From the NCBI GenBank assembly GCA_017960525.1, contig JAGCZA010000005.1, positions 29,051 through 93,050 of the forward strand: DNA of 64,000 nt, in the 5' to 3' direction. The notes beneath the pieces are model-generated. The model searched no databases. It was not told the origin of the DNA and saw only the letters and a program-made list of their open reading frames with translations. This document shows, one piece after another, positions 50,996-59,690 of the stretch. Numbering within the stretch: the first letter of the stretch is position 1; every line of letters starts with the position of its first letter. This DNA comes from Prevotella sp. Its GTDB lineage: Bacteria > Bacteroidota > Bacteroidia > Bacteroidales > Bacteroidaceae. The position numbers and the translations under genes were made by a program.

Positions 50996-52651
50996 TTATT
51001 CATTGTTGTTTTGCGTTGCGACTTTGCGTGGACGGAGGTAGATGCAATCGAGATACATCTCACGATTGTACTTGGTCAATTCGCGTCCGATGCTGGTCTC
51101 AATTTTCAAACTGACTTTGATGTCCGACTGGTCAAAGTTGCATGTCGGGAATGGGAAAGCCTCAGCCAGCACAATGGTGTCGACTTTCTCCGGGTTGTTT
51201 TCAAAGTTTATGTTATTGCAGTTGAACGACTGCGACTTTCCCTGCAAATCTACATAATTGATAGTGGCCTTGAACTTGGTGGGCCGCAAATCAGGATTGT
51301 TGCTGTTGTAAACAGACTTTGGCAGGACAACCAAGCAAATGTCGTAGTCGCCGGCAAGCGTATTGTCTATACGGAAAGTCATCTTCCAGCCATTCGACTT
51401 CTTGGGGTCGCTGGGAAGAATCTGCAAGTAACCATTGTTGGAAATGCTGTCGGCAGTCTGACTACGCTGGTTGTATACACAGTTGGCATCCTCAGTGATG
51501 CACCATGTCTGCTCGCCTTCCACCCAAATCTCCTTGAAGAAGGTTTCTTCGGGCTTGAACGGCCACTCACTTACCTTGTAAAGCGTACCGTTGCTGCACT
51601 TCACGGCCTCGGCTCCATTGAGGATGCCCCCCTGCTGGAAAGGATGCTGGAACACGTGGAAGATGGGCTTACCGGTAGTCCATGACCTGCGCCAGTTGAG
51701 ATAGGGTACTGAGACAAGCGAATCCTCTACCGACTTCTGGTCAGTCATATTGAAAATAGCGTCGTCGAGCAGGGCGCGGTTAGTCCAGAACTGCTGAATG
51801 GAGTCGCGCTTGAGCACTTTCTCGTCGTAGACGAAATACTGTGAGGTCTGCTCCCACGCCCGGTTCCATCCCTCCGTAGTGGGAGCCACTACCCAGTAGG
51901 TGGAGTCTTCGGCATTAATCAAACCAATGCGCTCCAACATGCGGTTGCGCTCGATGACCACCGAGTCGACATAGACGGGCACACCTTCAACGATGCCGCT
52001 CGACACGGAATTGTCTGCATCGAAATAGTCTTCCTCATACTGGCGGAGGAAGGCACCTATACCACTTAACTCCGGGAGGTCACACAGGGCCTCATAGAGA
52101 TTGTGGTTGTAGGGTAGTGGACCGTCTGTGATATGGAGCACTCCATTCTTGGCATGGCAGTTGGCCTGGCTTACGCGGATACCCTGGATGGTGTTGTCTT
52201 TCAGGAGTACATGCTTGGAATTGAGCAGCAACATATCCTGCTCCACCGACTTCATCGACGTGGTTGAGCGGGAAAGGTGGTTGAGCACGAATGACTTCTC
52301 GACCACAGAGTCGCCCTGGTTGGTCTGGGTGAGACGAATGAGGTTGTCACGATCGAAAGTGCCATTCTTCGGAGCCACCACGGTGAACGACTGTCCGCTG
52401 TTGAGCAAATCGGCATAGCTCACGGTGGTCTTCTTGTGCATACGGAACACCTTGGTCTCCTGCAGCACCTGGCAGAAATCACTCAGCTCCTCCAACTGCT
52501 GCATCTGCTGCCACAGGGTGGCACCACTACCGTCGGCGGATTTGGATACATCGTAGTGGTCATCCCAGTCGGAACAGGCTGTCGTTACTGCGCAAATGGC
52601 ACAGCATACGAGGGAACTGGCGAATAAATTCTTGATTTTATTGGTAATCAT
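50996..52651 (-). CDS. FAS1-domain lipoprotein
   Basis: A 551-residue lipoprotein (signal MITNKIKNLF, lipid-site Cys26 in VTTACSDW). Two FAS1-like motifs are readable, FTVVAPKNGTF near 94 and YWVVAPTTEGW near 257. The C-terminal 160 residues look like a beta-sandwich binding domain (DYDICLVVLPKSVY, EMYLDCIYLRP), a pattern I associate with Bacteroidetes FAS1 proteins annotated with DUF5108-type domains. It lies 25 bp after the preceding FAS1 gene. Likely a surface-exposed binding partner of the SusC/SusD pairs. Confidence 0.82.
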   Translation of the reverse strand: MITNKIKNLFASSLVCCAICAVTTACSDWDDHYDVSKSADGSGATLWQQMQQLEELSDFCQVLQETKVFRMHKKTTVSYADLLNSGQSFTVVAPKNGTFDRDNLIRLTQTNQGDSVVEKSFVLNHLSRSTTSMKSVEQDMLLLNSKHVLLKDNTIQGIRVSQANCHAKNGVLHITDGPLPYNHNLYEALCDLPELSGIGAFLRQYEEDYFDADNSVSSGIVEGVPVYVDSVVIERNRMLERIGLINAEDSTYWVVAPTTEGWNRAWEQTSQYFVYDEKVLKRDSIQQFWTNRALLDDAIFNMTDQKSVEDSLVSVPYLNWRRSWTTGKPIFHVFQHPFQQGGILNGAEAVKCSNGTLYKVSEWPFKPEETFFKEIWVEGEQTWCITEDANCVYNQRSQTADSISNNGYLQILPSDPKKSNGWKMTFRIDNTLAGDYDICLVVLPKSVYNSNNPDLRPTKFKATINYVDLQGKSQSFNCNNINFENNPEKVDTIVLAEAFPFPTCNFDQSDIKVSLKIETSIGRELTKYNREMYLDCIYLRPRKVATQNNNE

Positions 52652-52676
52652 AAAAATTCAATTTTTCAGTCTTCAA

Positions 52677-54644
52677 TTAATGTGTATCCTCACCCTCGGG
52701 GCTGCCATAGACACTCTTCGGGCACAGCTCAATATAGTCGAATGACCAGTAGCGGTCGGGATCGTCGAGCACCTGACGGAAACGCAGATAGTAGGTCTTG
52801 CTGCTGTCAAGATAGTTGGTGGTGAGAATGCGGCGGAGGTTCCAGTTGTTGCCGCGCAGCGGGTGGTCGGCACCGCCGGAGCGGTAGCTGTCCATACCCT
52901 TCATATAGCCACGGTTGTGCATGGCCTTGTCGTTGGCGGTATTCTCTTCCTCGTCTTCAACATCCTCCATCCATCCGATTGTGGGATCAGGACCATAGAC
53001 ACGGAGGTCAACGGGAATGCCGCACGGCTCGTTGTTCAGGTAAATCTGCACCACGCCACGCTCCTCGCCCACGGTATAGCCCAGACGTATCTCGTAGGTG
53101 CCAGACGGCACTGGAGGCAGTTTCAGAGAGACATCAAAGATGCCACTGACACAAACGGCATTGGCGCAGTAGGAGTTCCAGTAGTCCACATCAGAGTGGA
53201 CACCGACGTATGTCTCATCGCTCACCTTCCAGTCGGTGATGAAGTCATTCTTAAAGCCGGTAAGGATGTCTTCGCCATAGCGCCCCTTGCCATTACAGTT
53301 CATAAAGTCGGGGCTGAGCGATGTGGCGTCGATGCGGATGCGGCAGTTGAGCACCACGTCGCGCACCTCAGTTGTGTAGGCAAGAATGTCGTCGAGATAA
53401 TGGTATACTCCGTTGAGGGCGTTCTGGTCGGTGGTGCCACTCTCAGAGGGGGAGAGCACCTTCACACCACGCACGGTGTAACGTTTGTTCACGCCCTTGC
53501 GGTTGATGAACAGACCTTCTGAGGGACCTGCAAAACGCATAATGGTACCGGGGCACATTGTCTCATAGAATTCTTCCGGATCACTGATGCTGGTTATCCA
53601 GCAGCGTTCACGCAAGTCGCCCGACTGCACCCAAGAGTTGTACTGACCGATACGGGGCAGCAAGTGGTAGCTGACGAAACGGTTCAGCGGGTTGCGGCGA
53701 TCCTTGGGATTATCGTCATAGAGACCGGCATCCTCGGGATAAGTCTTGTCGTAGACCTCCTTGGCGTAAGCCCTCAGCTGTTCAATGTTGTCAATGCCGT
53801 GGGCATGGAAGACGGAGTCTGGCTCTACGAAAGCTGTGTACTTGTAATAGCGTTTCTCCGGCCAGAACGACCGCGTGTAGAGCGCACTACCTGACGTACA
53901 TCGAACCATCACACCAGTAAACACCGAGTCTACACCACAGCTATAGGTCTCGTCAATGTAGCGCATCAGGGAGTCGCACATACCTGTCATACGCAAAGCC
54001 TGATTGAAAAGCGTCAGCGTGGAATCCTCCTCAATCTTGTCAGGAAGGAGCTGCGAACTACTGGTGATGACATTGTTGAGCACGTGTACCACACCATTGG
54101 TGACCGAGTCGTTGATTTCCACCATGCGGGCGTTCTTGTTAATATAATAGACCAGCTTGTTGCCGTTGGCCACATCGCTGTCGCTTGAGAGCACGATATA
54201 CGAGTCAATCATGTTCAGTTCCGGCAGGGCACCCTCTCCTATGTCAGTAGTGAAGAAAGCTCCTTTCTTGATGATGTGGGTGCGGGCCAGCGTGTCGCAA
54301 GTCTCGGTTGGAATATCATCGATACTGGCATAGCCATTGCGCTGTAGATAGCGGCTAATACCCTCATTGTTAGGAGCAAACAGGGTGTACTTCAGCAGGC
54401 CGGCGGTGCTGTAGGAGCCGTAAGTTGAAAGCATTGAGAAATAGGATGTGCGCTTCAAGATGCCGATGAATTCGCTGAACTGGTCGGGATTGCTCTCCAA
54501 GAACTCAGCAGCCGTCATCTTTGTAGAAGCGTAATAGTTCTCGGGCACGTCGTCATCGTTATCCACACAGGAAACCATTGCTACGCAGAGTGCACAGCCT
54601 ACGAGACAACTGGCAAAGTAATATTTGATGTTCTGGGTAATCAT
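52677..54644 (-). CDS. FAS1-domain lipoprotein with C-terminal jelly-roll-like domain
   Basis: A 655-residue lipoprotein. The ATG at 54644 is chosen; a TTG three codons upstream is unlikely. The signal peptide (MITQNIKYYF, Cys26 in AMVSCVDN) closely resembles that of the next gene. One FAS1 motif, LFAPNNEGISRYL, is near 88. The C-terminal 200 residues contain SGTYEIRLGYTVGEERGVVQIYL in shorter blocks and DDPDRYWSFDYIELCPKSVY, suggesting a carbohydrate-binding-like beta-sandwich. It lies 30 bp after SusD. Confidence 0.82.
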   Translation of the reverse strand: MITQNIKYYFASCLVGCALCVAMVSCVDNDDDVPENYYASTKMTAAEFLESNPDQFSEFIGILKRTSYFSMLSTYGSYSTAGLLKYTLFAPNNEGISRYLQRNGYASIDDIPTETCDTLARTHIIKKGAFFTTDIGEGALPELNMIDSYIVLSSDSDVANGNKLVYYINKNARMVEINDSVTNGVVHVLNNVITSSSQLLPDKIEEDSTLTLFNQALRMTGMCDSLMRYIDETYSCGVDSVFTGVMVRCTSGSALYTRSFWPEKRYYKYTAFVEPDSVFHAHGIDNIEQLRAYAKEVYDKTYPEDAGLYDDNPKDRRNPLNRFVSYHLLPRIGQYNSWVQSGDLRERCWITSISDPEEFYETMCPGTIMRFAGPSEGLFINRKGVNKRYTVRGVKVLSPSESGTTDQNALNGVYHYLDDILAYTTEVRDVVLNCRIRIDATSLSPDFMNCNGKGRYGEDILTGFKNDFITDWKVSDETYVGVHSDVDYWNSYCANAVCVSGIFDVSLKLPPVPSGTYEIRLGYTVGEERGVVQIYLNNEPCGIPVDLRVYGPDPTIGWMEDVEDEEENTANDKAMHNRGYMKGMDSYRSGGADHPLRGNNWNLRRILTTNYLDSSKTYYLRFRQVLDDPDRYWSFDYIELCPKSVYGSPEGEDTH

Positions 54645-54674
54645 AATTTTCAATATTCAATGTTCAATGTTCAA

Positions 54675-56369
54675 TCACTTAGTCAGTTCAGAGTCCTCGC
54701 CGGTGGTGAAGGCTGGGTTCTGCTTCAGCAGCGGGTTCACCTTCAGCTCGCTTTTGGCGTATGGGAAATAGATGATATTGGGGTCTGCCAACTTGATTTT
54801 GATGGCGTTCACATTCTCAATATACTTACGTGTAACCAACTGTACCATACGTGTAGTGTTGCCGTCACGACGTGCCATTCGTACCAGGTCGAACCAGCGC
54901 TTGCCCTCGAAGAGGAACTCGCGCTGACGCTCCTCGAACAACAATTGCTCCATTGATGCCTTGGTGTCGATATAGTCAGCCTTTTTGAGGGTGCTTGAAC
55001 GGTTGCCGTTGACGGCGTCGTTGGCGCGCTTGTTCACAATGTCAATCAGAGCGAAAGCGTTGTCCCAGTCGCCCTCAAGTCCTCGCTCAATCAAGGCCTC
55101 TGCCTTTATGAGAATCATATCTGAGAGACGATAGAAGATCCAGTTGGCGTCGCTGCTGGAGCGACGCGAGGCTGACAGCTTCAGGTCTTTGTCTGTGCTG
55201 ACATTCTTGGTGTCGTAGCTCACGCTGCGGCGTGTGTACTTGGAAATGGCATAGCTGGAATTGCTCAGTTCCGTGCCTTCGTAAGCACGTCCGTCAGTAC
55301 GTTTGAAGATGGATCCATTTCCCGATGCCACATCTTTGGCAATGAAGTCGGGGCAGGAAAGACGGCCCATAACATTCTGGTTATCGCCGTAATAGCTGCT
55401 CACCCAGGAGTTGTCGTTATTGAAATAGAGTTCAAAAATGCTCTCGAATGAATTGCCTTCGCCAAAAATCTCGTTGTAGGTGTTCCCACACACTGTAGAA
55501 CCTAAGGGTTTCTCGAGAATCATAGGGATAGAATCGATGAGGTCGATGTTGTTTACGTTCCCCTCTCGCTCCAGCATTTCCTTGTATTGCAGCCGCTTGA
55601 AATCAATGACCAAGTCGCAGTACTTGATAGCCTCGTCCCAGTCGCCTTTCCAAAGATTGAGGTCGGCCAGCAGGGCATAGACAGCCCAGCGGGTGATTTT
55701 CGAGGAATTTTGGTAGGCGTTGGGGCTATCGTCCTGGAAGTAACGGCGCACGGCATCGTCTTTCACTAATTCGAGCGAAGTGATGAGCGAGTCGAGCACC
55801 TGCTCAAACGGTGTGGCCGGCAGGATGTAGTTCTGGGCATCGCTGATGCTGGGTTCGGTGCTGTAGGGTACGTCACGGAAAGCGCGTATCAGGTAGAAGT
55901 AGCAAAGTGAACGCAGGGTGACGGCCTCTGCCACATTGGCTTTCATCTCGTCTTCGCTATAGTTCGGGTCGATGGCCTGCACCGTGGGAGCATAGTAGCA
56001 GACAGTATTGCATCGGTTGATGCAGTCGTAGATTTTCGCCCAGTTGCAATAGGCGTTTGAAGGCAGAAGGTTTTCCTTCAGAATCTCGTTAATCTCGTTG
56101 GGCACACTGGCACCAAGTCGCACGTTGTCGCTGCGCAACTCACCCCAGACAACCAAGCGTGCCAAGGCATCGCTATTTTCCAGAGCTGCATAGCAACCCG
56201 TCATTACGCTCGAAACATCGCCCTTTTCCGTCCAGTAGTTCTCAAGCACAACCTGGTTTGTAGGCAGGATGTCGAGGAAGTCGTTACAGGATGTGAAAAG
56301 TGACAAGTGGAAAATGGAGAGTGCTGTGCACAGCATCCATTTCTTCGTCCTGTTTATCTTGGTAATCAT
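54675..56369 (-). CDS. SusD/RagB-like nutrient-binding lipoprotein (pair 1)
   Basis: A 564-residue lipoprotein with the ATG at 56369 (a TTG eight codons upstream is less likely) and Cys28 in SLFTSCND. The SusD signature DFLDILPTNQV follows the lipid site, RSLCYFYLIRAFRDVPYS and WAVYALLADLNLWKGDW mark the TPR-like core, and EERQREFLFEGKRWFDLVRM is the C-terminal hallmark. It pairs with the SusC gene 31 bp upstream. Confidence 0.93.
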   Translation of the reverse strand: MITKINRTKKWMLCTALSIFHLSLFTSCNDFLDILPTNQVVLENYWTEKGDVSSVMTGCYAALENSDALARLVVWGELRSDNVRLGASVPNEINEILKENLLPSNAYCNWAKIYDCINRCNTVCYYAPTVQAIDPNYSEDEMKANVAEAVTLRSLCYFYLIRAFRDVPYSTEPSISDAQNYILPATPFEQVLDSLITSLELVKDDAVRRYFQDDSPNAYQNSSKITRWAVYALLADLNLWKGDWDEAIKYCDLVIDFKRLQYKEMLEREGNVNNIDLIDSIPMILEKPLGSTVCGNTYNEIFGEGNSFESIFELYFNNDNSWVSSYYGDNQNVMGRLSCPDFIAKDVASGNGSIFKRTDGRAYEGTELSNSSYAISKYTRRSVSYDTKNVSTDKDLKLSASRRSSSDANWIFYRLSDMILIKAEALIERGLEGDWDNAFALIDIVNKRANDAVNGNRSSTLKKADYIDTKASMEQLLFEERQREFLFEGKRWFDLVRMARRDGNTTRMVQLVTRKYIENVNAIKIKLADPNIIYFPYAKSELKVNPLLKQNPAFTTGEDSELTK

Positions 56370-56400
56370 ATATTTCCGATTTTCAATTATCAACTTTCAA

Positions 56401-59400
56401 TTAAAACTGAATGGTCACACCTGCGGTGAACGACTTGGCACGCGGGGTCTTGGCTCCGTCGGTGACAATGCCCATCGAGCCATAGCCCACTTCTGGGTCA
56501 GCACCCGAATACTTGGTGAGAACGAAGAGGTTGTTGGCCGAGAGATACAGGCTGAGCTGGTTGAGTCCCCACTTCTTGATGATTTTCGGGTCGAGTGAAT
56601 AGCTCAACTGGGAGTAGTTCAGACGGATGAACGAACCATCCTCGACAAAGCGGTCGGAACCCAGATAGTTGTAACCCGCCTGACGGAGTGCACGGGGGAT
56701 GTCAGTGATGTCACCCTCAACGCGCCAGCGCCAGTTCACGGCACGGCTCTGGTTGTTGTTGTCGTACATCTTCTCAACCTCCATACGGGCAGCATTGATA
56801 ATCTTGTTGCCATAGCGGAAGTTGAACTGGTTGTTCCAAGTCAGCCGTCCGAAGTTCAGCTTGAAGCCGAAACCGCCGGTGAACTTTGGCAGCGAGGAAC
56901 CCAGGTAGACGATATCAAGCTCATTAATCTGGCCGTCGTGGTTCACGTCATCGTAGATGGCATCGCCGCCTCGGAACTCGTAGTTGACGCTTCCGGCGCA
57001 GAACATCATAGGCTTGGTCATCTGGTTTTCGTCGAGGATGACGATGCCTTTTTCGTCGCGTGCCACTGGGGCGTTGGGGCCGCTAACGCCAGGAATCTCT
57101 TCGGGCGAATAGTCGGAATACTGATAGACACCTTTGTAGCGGAAGCCATAAATGGAACCCATAGCTGTGTTCAGCTCCACGCGGGTCAGATAGCTGCCGT
57201 TTGAGCGGTTGAACTCATTGTTGAGCGAAGCCAGACAGGTCTCGTCCATCGCCGTAATCTGGTTCTTGTTGTTGGCGAAAGTGACGTTGAAATCGACCGA
57301 GAACTTGCCAGCCTTGATAATGTGGTTGCCGTTGAGGTTGAACTCCCAGCCCACGTTCTTCATATCGCCCACGTTCTGGTACGACAGCGTCGAATAGCCC
57401 GACGAGGTGGGAATACCACGGTTGCCCATCAGCAGGTCGCTGGTGTACTGCCAATACATTTCGACGTTACCCGTGATGCGGTCGTTGAAGAATCCGAAGT
57501 CGGTACCCACGTTGTAGGTTTCCTTCTGTTCCCATTTGAGGTTCTTCAGCTGGATGTTAACCGGGTAGATGCTGCGCTCGCGCAGATAACTTGCACCGTA
57601 GTCATACTTGCTAAAGTAGAGACCCTCGGCGCCCGGCTGACGACCCACGATACCCCAACCCGGACGGATGGAGAGCATGGAGATGAAGGGGAATGTCTTG
57701 CGGAACCAAGGCTCCTTGCCAATGTTCCAGCGGAGCGACAGGGCGGGGAAGTTACCCCAGCGCTGGTCGTCGCCAAACTTGGTACTGCCGTCGCGTCGGA
57801 CGCTGAAGTCGGCCATATAGCGGCCCTTGTAAGCGTAGTGGGCCGAATAGGTGAAATAGATGCTGCGCCACTGTCCGCTGCCCGTCGACATACTGGTGAT
57901 GAATCCGTCGGCAGCTGTGCTTTCGATGCTTCCCGAAGGCAGACCCCAAGTGACCGTGCTCTGCGACGACGACGTGCCGCTGGTCAGCTGTCCACGCAAC
58001 ATCATAGTGAGCGAATGGTCCTTGTTTTTGAAATGAGGGGTGAAAGTGAGTGTGTGAGTGGTGGTGACACCCAGACTCTTGTTTGAGTTGGCCGTGGAGC
58101 GGTTGCTCTCGCTGTCGTTCCAACCCTTTGTGCTCAACGAAAGGGGCATAAACTGGTCCTCATACCTATTAAATATATTAAAGACGACCTTGCCCTCGTA
58201 GTCCAGTCGATGGTGTTCCTCGTCGAGACCGAGCAAACGGTAGTTCAGTTTGAACTCCGGAGTGATGTTGTAGCTCGTTTCGTCGTTCTTGGCCAAGTGT
58301 GCCAGTGCTATGGGGTTTTTGTAGTTCAGCTGGTCGCGCAGGGCGGAGCTAACAGTTGGGAGCATTGAATAATAGTCATCCTGGTCGATGCCGTTCTTGT
58401 CCTGCTCGTAGACGGAGAGGTTCGGCATTCGCACGTATGCGATGGAGAGCAGGTCGCCGGCGTTCTTCTTGTTCTTGGTGTAGGTCAGGGCGATGTTGGT
58501 CTCAATCTTGATACGGTCGGACACGAAGTAGTCGAGGTTCACACGTGAGGTGAAACGGTCGAGCTGTTGTTCGATGATGGAACCGGTCTCATGGTCATAG
58601 CCGGCACCAATGCGGAAGTGGGCCTTCTCACCACCACCGGAAAGAGCCAGATAGTGATTCTGTCTCCATCCCACTTTCTTCACCAGGTCGAGCCAGTCGG
58701 TATTGTTGTTGTACATCTCATACTCGGCAAACGAGGGATTGTAGTTCAATTCGTTGATGTTGCTGGCCTCGTCGCTCATGCGGGGGTTGAAATATTCCTC
58801 CTTGAGGAGCATGGTGTATTCGTCACCGTTGAGCATCTCATAGCCGTTGGGCTGGTAAGTGCCGGTCAGTCGGAAGCTGTAGCTGACGCGGGTTTTGCCT
58901 CGTACGCCACGCTTGGTTTTGATTTCAATGACACCGTTGGAACCCTGTGAACCCCAGATGGCGGTTGCGGCAGCATCCTTCAGCACCGAAATGCTCTCGA
59001 TGTCCTCGGGGTTCACATTGAGCAGCTCTGCAAACTTCTCCTCGTTGGCGTTCTGGAAGTCGAAATCGTTGGTATTGGTTTCCCATACGTTGCCGTCGAC
59101 CACAATCAGAGGTTCGCTGGAGCCGTTGATACTCGACACACCGCGCAGGCGCATTGATGTTCCCGAACCCAGGTTACCGCTGTTGGCAACAATGTCAAGA
59201 CCGGCGATACGTCCTTGCAGGGCCTCGTCGACAGTGGTTATTGACAGACCCTCGAACTCAGACATCGAAATGCTCTGCTGGGCCGTCGAGATTTCATCCA
59301 CAGGGATGGCCAAGCCAGAGCCTTGTGTCTTCTTTTTGGCCGTCACGGTCACTTCCTTGATTTGGGTGGCGTCCTGCATCCTGACCTTGTAATTGGTCTT

Positions 59401-59685
59401 GTTGAAGGGCAGGGTCACCGTCTTATAGCCCACGTAGGTGATACGCAGTTTGTCCTTGGGGTTCTTCAGCTTGAACGAGAAGTTACCGCTCATATCGGTC
59501 ACAGCCGAAGCCACGATACGGTTGGCGGCATCGATTTCCACGACATTAGCACGCATCACCGGGCCGAAGTCGTCGGTGACAGTACCGCTGATGATGTCGC
59601 CGGCCTTTTGCGCGTAGCTGTAGGATAATTGACAGATGATAAATGATAAACCTATCAAAAGTCGCTTGTTTATCTTGGTAATCAT
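56401..59685 (-). CDS. SusC-like TonB-dependent receptor (pair 1)
   Basis: A 1094-residue protein starting at the ATG at 59685 (MITKINKRLLIG), signal peptide cut after SYAQ. The regulatory domain (ISGTVTDDFGPVMRANVVEI), the plug with MRLRGVSSINGSSEPLIVVDG and VLKDAAATAIWGSQGSNGVIEI, and a barrel ending in the aromatic motif VTIQF are all present. It is the substrate channel of pair 1. It starts 5 bp after the FAS1 gene stop, so the two are tightly linked. Confidence 0.94.
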   Translation of the reverse strand: MITKINKRLLIGLSFIICQLSYSYAQKAGDIISGTVTDDFGPVMRANVVEIDAANRIVASAVTDMSGNFSFKLKNPKDKLRITYVGYKTVTLPFNKTNYKVRMQDATQIKEVTVTAKKKTQGSGLAIPVDEISTAQQSISMSEFEGLSITTVDEALQGRIAGLDIVANSGNLGSGTSMRLRGVSSINGSSEPLIVVDGNVWETNTNDFDFQNANEEKFAELLNVNPEDIESISVLKDAAATAIWGSQGSNGVIEIKTKRGVRGKTRVSYSFRLTGTYQPNGYEMLNGDEYTMLLKEEYFNPRMSDEASNINELNYNPSFAEYEMYNNNTDWLDLVKKVGWRQNHYLALSGGGEKAHFRIGAGYDHETGSIIEQQLDRFTSRVNLDYFVSDRIKIETNIALTYTKNKKNAGDLLSIAYVRMPNLSVYEQDKNGIDQDDYYSMLPTVSSALRDQLNYKNPIALAHLAKNDETSYNITPEFKLNYRLLGLDEEHHRLDYEGKVVFNIFNRYEDQFMPLSLSTKGWNDSESNRSTANSNKSLGVTTTHTLTFTPHFKNKDHSLTMMLRGQLTSGTSSSQSTVTWGLPSGSIESTAADGFITSMSTGSGQWRSIYFTYSAHYAYKGRYMADFSVRRDGSTKFGDDQRWGNFPALSLRWNIGKEPWFRKTFPFISMLSIRPGWGIVGRQPGAEGLYFSKYDYGASYLRERSIYPVNIQLKNLKWEQKETYNVGTDFGFFNDRITGNVEMYWQYTSDLLMGNRGIPTSSGYSTLSYQNVGDMKNVGWEFNLNGNHIIKAGKFSVDFNVTFANNKNQITAMDETCLASLNNEFNRSNGSYLTRVELNTAMGSIYGFRYKGVYQYSDYSPEEIPGVSGPNAPVARDEKGIVILDENQMTKPMMFCAGSVNYEFRGGDAIYDDVNHDGQINELDIVYLGSSLPKFTGGFGFKLNFGRLTWNNQFNFRYGNKIINAARMEVEKMYDNNNQSRAVNWRWRVEGDITDIPRALRQAGYNYLGSDRFVEDGSFIRLNYSQLSYSLDPKIIKKWGLNQLSLYLSANNLFVLTKYSGADPEVGYGSMGIVTDGAKTPRAKSFTAGVTIQF

Positions 59686-59690
59686 AGTTT